A stretch of DNA of 64,000 nucleotides from Mesorhizobium sangaii (GTDB taxonomy: Bacteria > Pseudomonadota > Alphaproteobacteria > Rhizobiales > Rhizobiaceae), in NCBI RefSeq assembly GCF_014207355.1, contig NZ_JACHEF010000003.1, positions 843,763 to 907,762 of the forward strand, given 5' to 3'. The notes under the pieces were generated by a model. That model saw nothing but the letters and a program-made list of their open reading frames with translations. It was not told where the DNA came from and ran no database searches. Below, in pieces: positions 44,237 to 52,404 of the stretch; the stretch's first letter is position 1, and each line of letters begins with the position of its first letter. A program made the position numbers and the translations under genes.

Positions 44237-44332
44237 ATGGGTCGGTTTCTGCGGTATTTAGCCTGGGTATGTCTTGTTTCGGCCAGCCATGCCAACGCCC
44301 ACAGCTGGTATCCGGGCAAAACTGACCCGGTT
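44237..44332 (+). pseudogene. Remnant of a HEWYTGKKDP-type exported protein gene
   Basis: MGRFLRYLAWVCLVSASHAN is a signal peptide, followed by AHSWYPGKTDPV, which matches AHEWYTGKKDPV of the gene at 30313. After that the frame loses all likeness and becomes Pro/Arg-rich. The upstream bases (CTAATATGCTATAGG near 44200) also resemble those before 30313. It is a truncated duplicate. Confidence 0.6.
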
Positions 44333-44421
44333 CGACGTCGGCTCCCTGGCCCTCAGCAGCCCTATTCTGCGCCCCTTATCATGTTGCAGCAGGGCCAGGA
44401 ACGGACCTGCGCTCAATCAGC

Positions 44422-46374
44422 TCATTTTCCGGGCTTCATATTCAGGGTTATTGCTTCACTCTCCTCGTGGCCTGCTGATATTCGAGCCCCAGTCGCGGCT
44501 ATTTGGGCCTCCATCCGATTGACGAGCGCGACATAACGGGGATGAGCGCGGAGCGAGTCGAGGTCGCTATCCTGACGCATCCAAGGCATGCGCAAAATGA
44601 GGTAGGCATGTGATGCAGTTAGCTGACGTTCCAGGCAATCGATAGCCTGTTCCGCCTTGCCCAGCCTCGCATAAAAACAGCCTATGTTGTACTGAACCGC
44701 AATGTTGTCTCCGGCGAACATTTCAGCACGGGAGACCCACGACAGCGCGCGTTCAATCTCGCCAATTTCCGCCAGCATTGAGGCGCCGTAACATAGCGCG
44801 GTGGCATTGTCGGGATGCGCTTTGACTTCCTTTTCCACTCCCAGCACACCTTGCCTTGCAGCTTCCTTGGCGTCGTCGCTGCGGCCAAGTGAAACATAGA
44901 CCATATTTAGATTGGTCCAGACCCGATAGTCATCGGGTGACAACGATACGGCACGCTGGTACAGCGCGGCAGCTTTCTCGTATTGACCTTGAATGAAACA
45001 ATTCCGGCCGTAAGAGAAATAGGTATCGGAAGAACTGGCGTCTAACTCTAAAGCTCGCTCGAACTCCACTTCCGCCTCGGCATACCGGCCATTTACGAAA
45101 AAGGCCCCGCCACGTGATGCGTGGGCATCGGCGAGACCTGGCTCAAGTTCCAGCGCCCGTGTACTGTTGGAAAGAACCGCCTCGAAGCTGGCATCGGGAT
45201 CGTTGCAGGTCAACAGAAGCCACTCGCAATCAGCCAAAGCGGCATAAGCGCGCGCATAATTTGGGTCAATTTCAACAGCTCTGGCAAACAGTCGCTGCGC
45301 TGTCTTGATAAACTTGGTCTCGACTCCCCTATTGAGGAACGACCTGCCCATCAACAGCGTCTCGTAAGCCTCTGGGTTGTCGGTCGAGCGGTTTGTAATT
45401 GTCGCCAGTTCTTCGGGCAACAGCTTCACTTTGAGCACGTCGACAATGCTTTTGGATATCTCGTCCTGAAGGGCAAAGATATCGTCCAGCGTCCGGTCAT
45501 ACCGCTCGGCCCAGATATGGTCACCGCCACGACCATTGATTAGCTGAGCCGTGATACGCACTCGCCCTCCAGCCTTGCGTACACTTCCTTCCAGGACGTA
45601 GGCGACATTCAGCTTCTTCGCCACCTCCTCGATCAATACCGCCTTGCCCTTGAAGGTAAAGACGGTATTGCGCGCGACGACGGAGAGTCCGGACGCTTTC
45701 GAAAGGTCGGTGATAATGTCCTCGGTGATACCGTCGGAAAAGTACTCCTGCTCGGGATCGCCGCTCATATTCGCAAAGGGCAGGACCGCAATCGATGGCT
45801 TCTCCGAAAGTGCAGTCGCCGGTTGCGCCGCACGTCTGCCGGTCCCGCCTGTTCCGGCGCGATAAACCCGCACTGGCTTCGCGATGTTCTTGAGTGTGTG
45901 CTCGCCCAGATCGTCGAACGCCAACGCCAGCTTGCCTGTGACATGATCGTGCACGGTGGCGGAGACGTAGATGCCGCCGGGCTCAGCCAGTCCCTCCAGC
46001 CGGGCGGCCACGTTGACACCGTCGCCATAGAGATCACTGCCCTCGACGATCACGTCGCCCAGATTGATGCCGATACGCAGGACGATGTGCGAGGCTTCGG
46101 GAATGCCTTCGTTAGCAGCAGTGAATCCCTTTTGTAGTTCAACCGCGCATTGTACCGCATCAACTGCACTGGCGAACTCGACAAGCACACCGTCGCCCAT
46201 AAGTTTGACTACGCGACCATTGTGCTGGACGACCAATGGAGACAACACGGCCTGCCGACGTGATTTCAATGCGGCTAGTGTGCCAGCCTCATCGCGTTCC
46301 ATCAGGCGGGAATAACCAACAACATCGGCTGCCAAAATTGCAGCAAGGCGGCGTTGGGTTCGAGTCTCGGCCAT
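44422..46374 (-). CDS. Class III adenylate cyclase with TolB-like and TPR domains
   Basis: A 650-residue protein. Residues about 8-185 are a class III cyclase (LAAILAADVVGYSRLMERDE, KLMGDGVLVEF, GDGVNVAARLEGLAEPGG). Residues about 210-330 form a TolB/FlgO-like domain (SIAVLPFANMSGDPEQEYFS, AYVLEGSVRKAGGRVRITAQ). Residues about 345-610 hold at least six TPR units (ARAYAALADCEWLL, AEAEVEFERALELD, EKAAALYQRAVSLSPDD). This arrangement is a large paralogous family in Mesorhizobium and Bradyrhizobium. No membrane segment is obvious, so it is probably cytoplasmic and its TPR part gates cAMP synthesis. Confidence 0.9.
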   Translation of the reverse strand: MAETRTQRRLAAILAADVVGYSRLMERDEAGTLAALKSRRQAVLSPLVVQHNGRVVKLMGDGVLVEFASAVDAVQCAVELQKGFTAANEGIPEASHIVLRIGINLGDVIVEGSDLYGDGVNVAARLEGLAEPGGIYVSATVHDHVTGKLALAFDDLGEHTLKNIAKPVRVYRAGTGGTGRRAAQPATALSEKPSIAVLPFANMSGDPEQEYFSDGITEDIITDLSKASGLSVVARNTVFTFKGKAVLIEEVAKKLNVAYVLEGSVRKAGGRVRITAQLINGRGGDHIWAERYDRTLDDIFALQDEISKSIVDVLKVKLLPEELATITNRSTDNPEAYETLLMGRSFLNRGVETKFIKTAQRLFARAVEIDPNYARAYAALADCEWLLLTCNDPDASFEAVLSNSTRALELEPGLADAHASRGGAFFVNGRYAEAEVEFERALELDASSSDTYFSYGRNCFIQGQYEKAAALYQRAVSLSPDDYRVWTNLNMVYVSLGRSDDAKEAARQGVLGVEKEVKAHPDNATALCYGASMLAEIGEIERALSWVSRAEMFAGDNIAVQYNIGCFYARLGKAEQAIDCLERQLTASHAYLILRMPWMRQDSDLDSLRAHPRYVALVNRMEAQIAATGARISAGHEESEAITLNMKPGK

Positions 46375-46716
46375 GTGGGTTGAATACTTTCAGAAAGCCG
46401 GGCAATTGGGATTGTATTGGTACCCTGGCCTAGAGTCTATCCGGCCCGACTTCCGAGATGGGTCATACGCGTCGTTTCTGAAATATCCGCCCCACGTCCG
46501 TTCGCTGGGGCATTGCGGACATGGCAGTACTGCATCGATGCTCTCGGTCCTCGAATGCTCGGGGGTTGAGTGTCTCTCTTCGCCGTGATGATCGCCGCCT
46601 GCTTCTTCATGCTGTTGCTGAGTAGCTGTCTCGACGCCTCATTGATTTGAGGCCGCTCTAACCCACGCTCCGGTATGACAATGGGGTCGCAAAATCCATT
46701 TCGGCCCTTTATCGCT

Positions 46717-46754
46717 CGTTTAATTGGGCACACCATCAGCATGGATCGCCCCCC
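46717..46754. repeat. Second dispersed repeat, copy 2
   Basis: CGTTTAATTGGGCACACCAT followed by CAGCATGGATCGCCC; resembles 44081-44118. Confidence 0.5.
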
Positions 46755-46803
46755 GGCAAAGATCGCCTTTTGACCCGGATCCGTAAGTTTCGCGCACGGA
46801 AGG

Positions 46804-46899
46804 AACGGCAGCTTTGCGCCTCATGTCGGCCATTAACGCAAATTTGTCTTCGCTCAGAAGCGGACATCGCGGATGGCCATGCGGCAAGTCGTAGTCGCG
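46804..46899. repeat. Dispersed intergenic repeat, copy C (diverged)
   Basis: GCAGCTTTGCGCCTCATGTC then GGCCATTAACG match copy A over the first 40 bases; AAGCGGACATC and GTCGCGG recur at corresponding places further on. Confidence 0.6.
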
Positions 46900-46942
46900 G
46901 CAATTCCCGACACCCCGCACCCAATATTCCTGTGAAGGATGA

Positions 46943-48604
46943 TCACTCCGGCAACCCAGCGAACCGCATGTGTTCGATCCAGCGGTCGAGGCTTCCGGGT
47001 GCGGTCCAAATCTTGCCCCACTCCCTGCGTTCTTTACTGATGGATTCACTGGGAGTGTTCTGGAGGAAAACCGCAAGTGCTTCCTTTGCCTCGCGCTTGT
47101 TTCCCAGACATGCTTGGATTCCAGCAAGCATTCGATGCGCGCCGATCGGGATTGTGGACATTTTCCGCATAGCGGCCAGCGCGGCCCCGCAATCGTTCTT
47201 TTCCCAGAGCGCCCAGCCCATCTGCCAGTTGAAGTCGTCCGGGTAGAAAGGATCGATGCCCATGGCCTGCCTGATGCGATCGATCGCTTCGTCTGTACGA
47301 CCAACATAGAGTAGCAGATCCGTGCTGCGGACCAGGATATCCGAGTTGCTCGGGTTCAGGGCGATTGCCTGATCGAACTGCGCAAGGGCCTGCTCCACCT
47401 CGCCGGCTTCGGTGTGGATGCTGGCGCGGATATTATGCGCTTCAGCGTCATCAGGACCGAGCACGATGGCCTCGTCGGCGTATTCAGCCGCGCGGTTCAA
47501 CGCCTCGTCACGGTCCTGCTCGTTCCAGCCGAACATCGCATCGTTGCGATAGGACCAAGCCAGCCCGATATAGCCGAACTGCGAGTTCGGATCCTCTTCG
47601 ATCGCCTTGAGCTCCATCTGCCGAAACAGCTCGTTCCTCGCAGCCGAGAAATTCTCTCGAATCTCGGCGATCCCCATCAGGTGATAGTGGAGCGCACTGA
47701 CCCTGGCAGAACCGCTCTGTGGCAGAGGGCGCTCGATCCTGCGCCCGACCCGTTCCGCAAGCGTGCGGATGATTTCCTCCTGGACGACGAAAAGATCGCC
47801 GATCTCGCGGTTGTAGGTGTTGGCCCAGACATGCGATCCGTCATGCGCACTCAGCAATTGGGCCGTCACTTTCAGCCGGTCTCCGATCTTCTGCTGGCTG
47901 CCCTCAAGCAGGTAGTCGACCCCGAGTTCATCTCCGATCTGCCTGGTGTCGGTGGGCTTCCCGCGATACCTGAAACTCGAGTTCCGGGCGATGACGGCAT
48001 AAGTCTTGCTCCGCGCAAGCTCGGTGATGATTCCCTCGGCAACGGCATCGCTGAGATATCCCTTGTCCGCACCGGCACTCATGTCGTCGAAGGGAAGGAT
48101 CGCAATCCTCGGCATGTCGTCCGAACGAACCGGAGTGGCTCGCCATGCTTCCGCGCCGTAGTATGTGCCGATCGCTGCCGCGACGAGGACGATCGCAGTA
48201 AGGATGACCCCGCGTCGCGTCTTGGCTCGTCCCATGACGGCCGCGGCGTTTAGGTCCGTTGCGTCCGATGGATGGGCATTCAGCCGGTAGCCTCTCCTGG
48301 GGAGGGTTTCCACGATCGCATGCGCGTCGTCCGCCAATGCGCGGCGGATATCGGCAATGCATTGGGTAAGGCTGTCGTCGGTCACGAAGGTATCGGGCCA
48401 AACCGCCTGCATCAGCGCATCCTTGGACACGATCTCGCCCGGTCGCGCCGCGAGCACGGAGAGCACCTCGGCGGACTGGCTGCGGAGATCGATCGCTTTG
48501 CCTTCAACCGTTCGGAGTTCGTTGAATCTGGTCAGGAAAACAAAACCGCCAAACGCGATCGTTTCGGCAGATTTCGGGTCAATTTCAGGAGCCTTTCGGG
48601 ACAT
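46943..48604 (-). CDS. CadC-like wHTH regulator with TolB-like and TPR domains
   Basis: A 553-residue transcriptional regulator. Residues about 15-112 form an OmpR/PhoB-type winged helix (DLRSQSAEVLSVLAARPGEI, SLTQCIADIRRAL, LPRRGYRLNA). One transmembrane helix lies near 132-152 (GVILTAIVLVAAAIGTYYGA). The outer part has a TolB-like domain (RIAILPFDDMSAGADKGYLS, DYLLEGSQQKIGDRLKVTAQ) and TPR units (EAHNIRASIHTEAGEVEQAL). This is a membrane-bound one-component regulator with DNA-binding inside and sensing outside. Domain content after the helix parallels the cyclase at 44422. Confidence 0.88.
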   Translation of the reverse strand: MSRKAPEIDPKSAETIAFGGFVFLTRFNELRTVEGKAIDLRSQSAEVLSVLAARPGEIVSKDALMQAVWPDTFVTDDSLTQCIADIRRALADDAHAIVETLPRRGYRLNAHPSDATDLNAAAVMGRAKTRRGVILTAIVLVAAAIGTYYGAEAWRATPVRSDDMPRIAILPFDDMSAGADKGYLSDAVAEGIITELARSKTYAVIARNSSFRYRGKPTDTRQIGDELGVDYLLEGSQQKIGDRLKVTAQLLSAHDGSHVWANTYNREIGDLFVVQEEIIRTLAERVGRRIERPLPQSGSARVSALHYHLMGIAEIRENFSAARNELFRQMELKAIEEDPNSQFGYIGLAWSYRNDAMFGWNEQDRDEALNRAAEYADEAIVLGPDDAEAHNIRASIHTEAGEVEQALAQFDQAIALNPSNSDILVRSTDLLLYVGRTDEAIDRIRQAMGIDPFYPDDFNWQMGWALWEKNDCGAALAAMRKMSTIPIGAHRMLAGIQACLGNKREAKEALAVFLQNTPSESISKERREWGKIWTAPGSLDRWIEHMRFAGLPE

Positions 48605-48693
48605 TTCACCCTCATGGCGCGCTCCCTAACCTAGCCCATTCGGTCGCCGCAACCAAGCGATCCTGGCGGCACTGGGTTCGGCAGGAGGCTGAC

Positions 48694-48969
48694 ATGAAAC
48701 CGACCAGGTTCATCATCGCGCTCGCTCTCCTTTTGACAGCGCAAACTGCTGCAAAAGCGGACTCCCAAATTGAGAATGCAACCGCGCATGTTATTTCTCT
48801 TACATTTGTAAATGGCGGTATTGAAGAACGGCGAGAACACAAACCCTTCGATACATACGCCCTCTGTCTCGCATGGAAACATCAGAAGGAATTCCTTCCG
48901 CCGGATCCGCCTGCTTTTATTTCTTTCGTATATTGTGCGCAAACAGAGGCGACGCTGGCATCATACTGA
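48694..48969 (+). CDS. Small exported protein (91 aa), unknown
   Basis: Residues 1-22 form a signal peptide (MKPTRFIIALALLLTAQTAA, cleavage near AKA-DS). The mature part is about 69 residues with two cysteines (YALCLAWKHQKEF, FVYCAQTEATLASY). GGAGG lies about 6 bases before the ATG. It is divergent from the CadC-like gene and could be its target. No family is recognised. Confidence 0.6.
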   Translation: MKPTRFIIALALLLTAQTAAKADSQIENATAHVISLTFVNGGIEERREHKPFDTYALCLAWKHQKEFLPPDPPAFISFVYCAQTEATLASY

Positions 48970-49296
48970 GTACGAATGACCGAGGCGTTTTGCGGGGGTG
49001 GCGCGAATGTTTGGCACGAGTTGAGGCGGCCCCAGCGAAGAACCGCAAGAGACGCGAAGGTCCGCTCTTGAAGATGCGCAGCCCAAAGCTGCCGATCCGC
49101 TTCCGGCCCAAAGAAGTCATGGCTGCACAGCCTCAAATGCCGTCGTTCAGTGCAATCCTACGATGATCCTGAGCCGGCCGCTCGTTTTATGGGTACGGCG
49201 GCGTAGGCGGGACGCCCTGCGCAATCCTACAATCCATTGACATGCTGTCCACATGGGCAGGGTCTATCGGACGTTCGGAAACGCAGCTCATGTGCC
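48970..49296. other. Gap before the resolvase module
   Basis: 327 bases with no supported gene; it ends at the inverted-repeat region taken as the resolvase site. Confidence 0.45.
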
Positions 49297-49359
49297 GTCC
49301 AATAAGGTTGGTATTGACTTTTGGGCACATCTGACTCAAAAGTCTAGGTGCTATTGGAC
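49297..49359. promoter_or_regulatory. Candidate res site / operator of the resolvase
   Basis: Nested inverted repeats just before the resolvase gene: GTCCAATA at 49297 with TATTGGAC at 49352, and GACTTTTG at 49316 with CAAAAGTC at 49337. Serine resolvases bind such sites upstream of their own gene. Confidence 0.6.
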
Positions 49360-49371
49360 ACGGAGGGTCGG

Positions 49372-49938
49372 ATGCAGGTCGGTTACGCGAGAACTTCAAC
49401 GGAAGAACAGGTGGCGGGGTTGGAGGCACAGGTCCGTGATCTTAAGGCCGACGGTTGCGAGGATGTCTTTTCAGAGCAGGTGTCGGCTCTTGGGGATCGG
49501 AAGGAACTGGACCGTGCTCTGAAGTTCCTGCGCAAGGGCGACACGCTGGTGGTCACGAAGATTGACCGCCTGGCACGCAATACACGCACCTTGGGCGAAC
49601 TCGTCGATGGCCTGCATGGACGCGGCGTCGGGCTGAAGGTGCTGCAATTTGGCAAGGAGACGCTGGACACGACCGGAGCCTACGGTCGGCTGATGCTAAA
49701 CATGTTCGCCGCTTTCGCCGAGTTCGAGCGGGACCTGATGAGAGAGCGACAGAAGGAAGGCATCGCCAAGGCGAAGGCAGAGAAGAAATACAAAGGGCGG
49801 AAGCCGACGGCGCGAGCAAAGGCCGGTGAGGCGGTCGTCTTGTTCCAGCAGCAGAAGTCCGTGTCAGAGATCGCCGCGTCCCTCGGCATCGGGCGAGGGT
49901 CAGTCTACCGAGCGCTTGCGGCTGCTGGCCTCAGGTAG
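49372..49938 (+). CDS. Serine recombinase (resolvase/invertase family)
   Basis: A 188-residue small serine recombinase. MQVGYARTSTEEQVAGLEAQ carries the catalytic serine region (YARTST), and VTKIDRLARNTRTLGELVDG, FAEFERDLMRERQKEGI are the other conserved blocks. The C-terminal HTH (SVSEIAASLGIGRGSVYRAL) is of the Hin/resolvase type. ATG 49372 has GGAGGG about 6 bases upstream; the frame also extends to 49348. It resembles Tn3-type resolvases and could be all that remains of a transposon; no transposase is next to it. Confidence 0.9.
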   Translation: MQVGYARTSTEEQVAGLEAQVRDLKADGCEDVFSEQVSALGDRKELDRALKFLRKGDTLVVTKIDRLARNTRTLGELVDGLHGRGVGLKVLQFGKETLDTTGAYGRLMLNMFAAFAEFERDLMRERQKEGIAKAKAEKKYKGRKPTARAKAGEAVVLFQQQKSVSEIAASLGIGRGSVYRALAAAGLR

Positions 49939-49982
49939 CCCTCGGTATGCAAGTGTGGCGCGGACATCCTTCGGCTGGTCGT

Positions 49983-50224
49983 TGATCTGAGCCCCGGAAA
50001 CTGGACTGTTCAGATTTGGAGTTTTCCGCCGTAATTTCCTGGCTGATCCCGGCACGCCGGCAGATCTCCGCCACCGGAATCCCACACGCTCCCTGCTTCA
50101 GAATGAACGCCTTCTGCGCGTCCGAAAACTTCGATGCCTTCATCGTCTTCCGCTCCTCTCCCAGCCAGGAAATTACGGCGGAAAACTCCAAATCTGAACA
50201 GTCCAGTTTCCGGGGCTCAGATCA
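49983..50224. mobile_element. 242-bp palindromic element derived from an IS3-family insertion sequence
   Basis: A perfect 63-bp inverted repeat (49983-50045 and 50162-50224) flanks 116 bases. The ends read TGATCTGAGCC and its complement. On the minus strand the inner part encodes MKASKFSDAQKAFILKQGAC and GIPVAEICRRAGIS, the start of an IS3-family OrfA transposase. The coding frame then enters the repeat arm and stops. No target-site duplication is evident. It is best read as a transposase-less, MITE-like derivative formed from one IS end. Confidence 0.8.
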
Positions 50225-50464
50225 CCCTACCTTCACGATCCCCAGGCCAGGATTAAAGGAACACCAGTTCCCTGGCCGGCCTATCGGCCGCAGATAGTGG
50301 CTGCTTCCGAGCGTCTGCTTCCCGGAAGCCGGCGGGCTGCTTTCGACGAATTGCGTTGAAAGACTCCCGAAGTGGACCTTGGCAACCATCGGTCCGCGAC
50401 TGTCTTCTTCCAGATCGGTTCGGGCGGACGGTGTCACGCAATAGGCTGCTTGGCGGTTCGAACA
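50225..50464. other. Short gap, right edge of the accessory region
   Basis: 240 bases between the palindromic element and the dehalogenase gene; no gene, repeat or terminator is evident. Confidence 0.4.
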
Positions 50465-51187
50465 TCAGCCCCGTATTTCTTCAGCGTGCGCCTTCGCGAG
50501 GTCAGCCATGCTGTCGAAGCGAAAATCCACCGTCGGTACATCGCCGGGGTTCATCGTGGCGCCGAAGCCCTGATCCGCATGCCGGCGATAGATCCAGCAC
50601 GATGTCAGGCCGAGGCGGTTTGCGGGAGCGTGATCGTGGAACAGGCTTTCCGCCGTGTGCAGGATCTGTTGCTTCTCGAGCCCAATTGTCCCGAGCTTTT
50701 CGAGCATATAGTCGAAGTTCCGGTCGGAAGGCTTGTAGGAGCCGATATCTTCCGCCGTATAGATCGCGTCGAAGTCTACGCCGAGCTTCTTGTTGCTGAA
50801 CGAGAAGCTTTCGTTGTCGACGTTGGAGAGGATGATCAGCTTGTAGTGCTTTTTGAGATACCGCAAGGCTTCCGTGGAGTCGGCAAAAGCCGGCCAATCC
50901 CTCACGCTTTCGCCATACGCCACGCATTCCTCTCGAGTGACGACGACACCCCACTCCTCCGCAAGTCGCTTGTAAACGATCGGCAGGAGGTCGCGGTAGC
51001 GTTTCCCCGGCGTCCATTTCTGCTGACTGGATTCGTGCCGGGCGTGCGCCTCGAGAATCTCGTTCCGGCTTAAGCTGCGGGCAGCCCTTTCAGTCAGCGG
51101 CTTAAGGCCGTCGATCATGCCGGACTCCCAATCGATCAGGGTGCCGTAGCAGTCGAAGGTCAGGGCTTTGAATTCTGTGAGTTTCAT
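50465..51187 (-). CDS. HAD-superfamily hydrolase, haloacid dehalogenase type II
   Basis: A 240-residue haloacid dehalogenase-like hydrolase. Motif I is FDCYGTLIDWESG with the nucleophile aspartate (about residue 10-22), motif II is IILSNVD, the motif III lysine lies before SDRNFDYMLEKLG, and motif IV is near SYKPSDRNF. The type II dehalogenase pattern suggests action on short 2-haloacids, but members also act on other phosphorylated or halogenated acids. ATG 51187 (MKLTEFKALTFD) has GAGG about 8 bases upstream; an open frame reaches 51244. It starts 4 bases after the exporter gene stop, so the two are co-transcribed. Confidence 0.87.
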   Translation of the reverse strand: MKLTEFKALTFDCYGTLIDWESGMIDGLKPLTERAARSLSRNEILEAHARHESSQQKWTPGKRYRDLLPIVYKRLAEEWGVVVTREECVAYGESVRDWPAFADSTEALRYLKKHYKLIILSNVDNESFSFSNKKLGVDFDAIYTAEDIGSYKPSDRNFDYMLEKLGTIGLEKQQILHTAESLFHDHAPANRLGLTSCWIYRRHADQGFGATMNPGDVPTVDFRFDSMADLAKAHAEEIRG

Positions 51188-51191
51188 GAAA

Positions 51192-52196
51192 CTACCTCGT
51201 TTGATGTCCATGGGCGAAGCGACGCTGACGTGGATCGTCATCAATCATGAGGTCGATTTCGCCCCGGCGATTAGCCGACATGATGCTGACGGAGCTGAAA
51301 CTCCTTCGACGCGCGCTGCCCGACGAGATGAACCAGACGCCGGACAGTGTCACCGCAAGGCCAACCAGCATCGCCTTCGAAAGCGGCTCGCCGAACATCG
51401 ACCAGCCCCAGAGCATCGTCACCGGTGGGCTGAGATAGATCACGCTGCTGACCTGTGAGGCCGTGTAGAGGCGCAGGCTTGCATAATAGGTGCCGTAGCA
51501 GAAGAAGGTCGAAAACAGTACCAGCCAGGCGATGCCGAACCTGAAACGGGCATCGAGGGGCGGCATCAGCCCGCCATTCCATCCGGCGCAAGCGGCGAAA
51601 AGGATCGCCGCCGTCAAGCATTGGATGCACAGGCTCTGATGGATGGGCATATTGATCGTCCCCATCCGCTTCTGAACCACCGTTGCCAGCGCCAGAACCA
51701 TCATGGAAGCGACTGTCAACATATACGCCCAGGCCGGAGCCGTCCCGAGGGTCAGGCTGTCCACCGACACGAGGAGCACGCCCGTCACTCCGAGAGCCGT
51801 TCCGATCCATTGTCTCCCGGTCAATCGGTGACCCAGAACCGGCTGCGACAAGGCGGCGATGGCGAGAGGCACAAGATCGGAAATCAGCGCGACAAGGCCA
51901 GTCGGCACGCGCTGGCCGATGGCAAGCGCGAATCCGCCCAGATAGAGGAACATCGTCGCCACGCCGAAGACAATCTGCTGGAGCAGGGCACGGGCGTTGA
52001 CGCGCGGTCCGATCAGGAGAGCAAATGGCAGGAGGATCAATCCAGACATCAAGTTCCGCCAGAACAGCACCAGCATGACATCGGCGTTCTCGCTCGCGTA
52101 GCGGATGCCGACGAAACCAGAACTCCAGCTTACGACCAGCGCCGTCGCCATTGTTGGCCATACGAGGCGATGGATCTTGGTTTGCAGGAGCGTCAT
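51192..52196 (-). CDS. EamA/DMT-family membrane transporter
   Basis: A 334-residue transporter with ten hydrophobic segments in two EamA repeats (ALVVSWSSGFVGIRYASENA at the start, then LVALISDLVPLAIAAL; second repeat LFSTFFCYGTYYASLRLYTA, then LSPPVTMLWGWSMFGEPLSK). The last 35 residues are polar and basic, beyond the usual end of the family. DMT exporters move amino acids, sugars or other metabolites. It is followed directly by the dehalogenase gene and is divergent from a LysR gene, which probably regulates the pair. Confidence 0.87.
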   Translation of the reverse strand: MTLLQTKIHRLVWPTMATALVVSWSSGFVGIRYASENADVMLVLFWRNLMSGLILLPFALLIGPRVNARALLQQIVFGVATMFLYLGGFALAIGQRVPTGLVALISDLVPLAIAALSQPVLGHRLTGRQWIGTALGVTGVLLVSVDSLTLGTAPAWAYMLTVASMMVLALATVVQKRMGTINMPIHQSLCIQCLTAAILFAACAGWNGGLMPPLDARFRFGIAWLVLFSTFFCYGTYYASLRLYTASQVSSVIYLSPPVTMLWGWSMFGEPLSKAMLVGLAVTLSGVWFISSGSARRRSFSSVSIMSANRRGEIDLMIDDDPRQRRFAHGHQTR

Positions 52197-52404
52197 GAAA
52201 TCTCTTTATTCAAGCCGGCCCGTGACCCCGAAGCGGAGCATGGCCGACGTTGGCTCAGACCATTGAAGGTACCAGCGGGGGTTTGCACATGACAAATTTC
52301 GATCCGATCATGACGCGGTCAGAAAAATCGCCATACTTGCTTGCCTGAAAGGCGTCGGAGGATCAGAAATTGGCGTGTCTCTTTAGTTTCGAGCGAGGAT
52401 TGTC

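Larger units (their letters stand above)
43818..44421. other. Gap with repeat and gene remnant
   Basis: 604 bases with no intact gene: a second-type repeat at 44081-44118 and the remnant at 44237-44332. Confidence 0.5.
46375..46942. other. Gap holding two repeat types
   Basis: 568 bases between two minus-strand regulatory genes. It holds the second-type repeat copy at 46717-46754 and dispersed repeat copy C at 46804-46899. No gene is supported. Confidence 0.5.
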
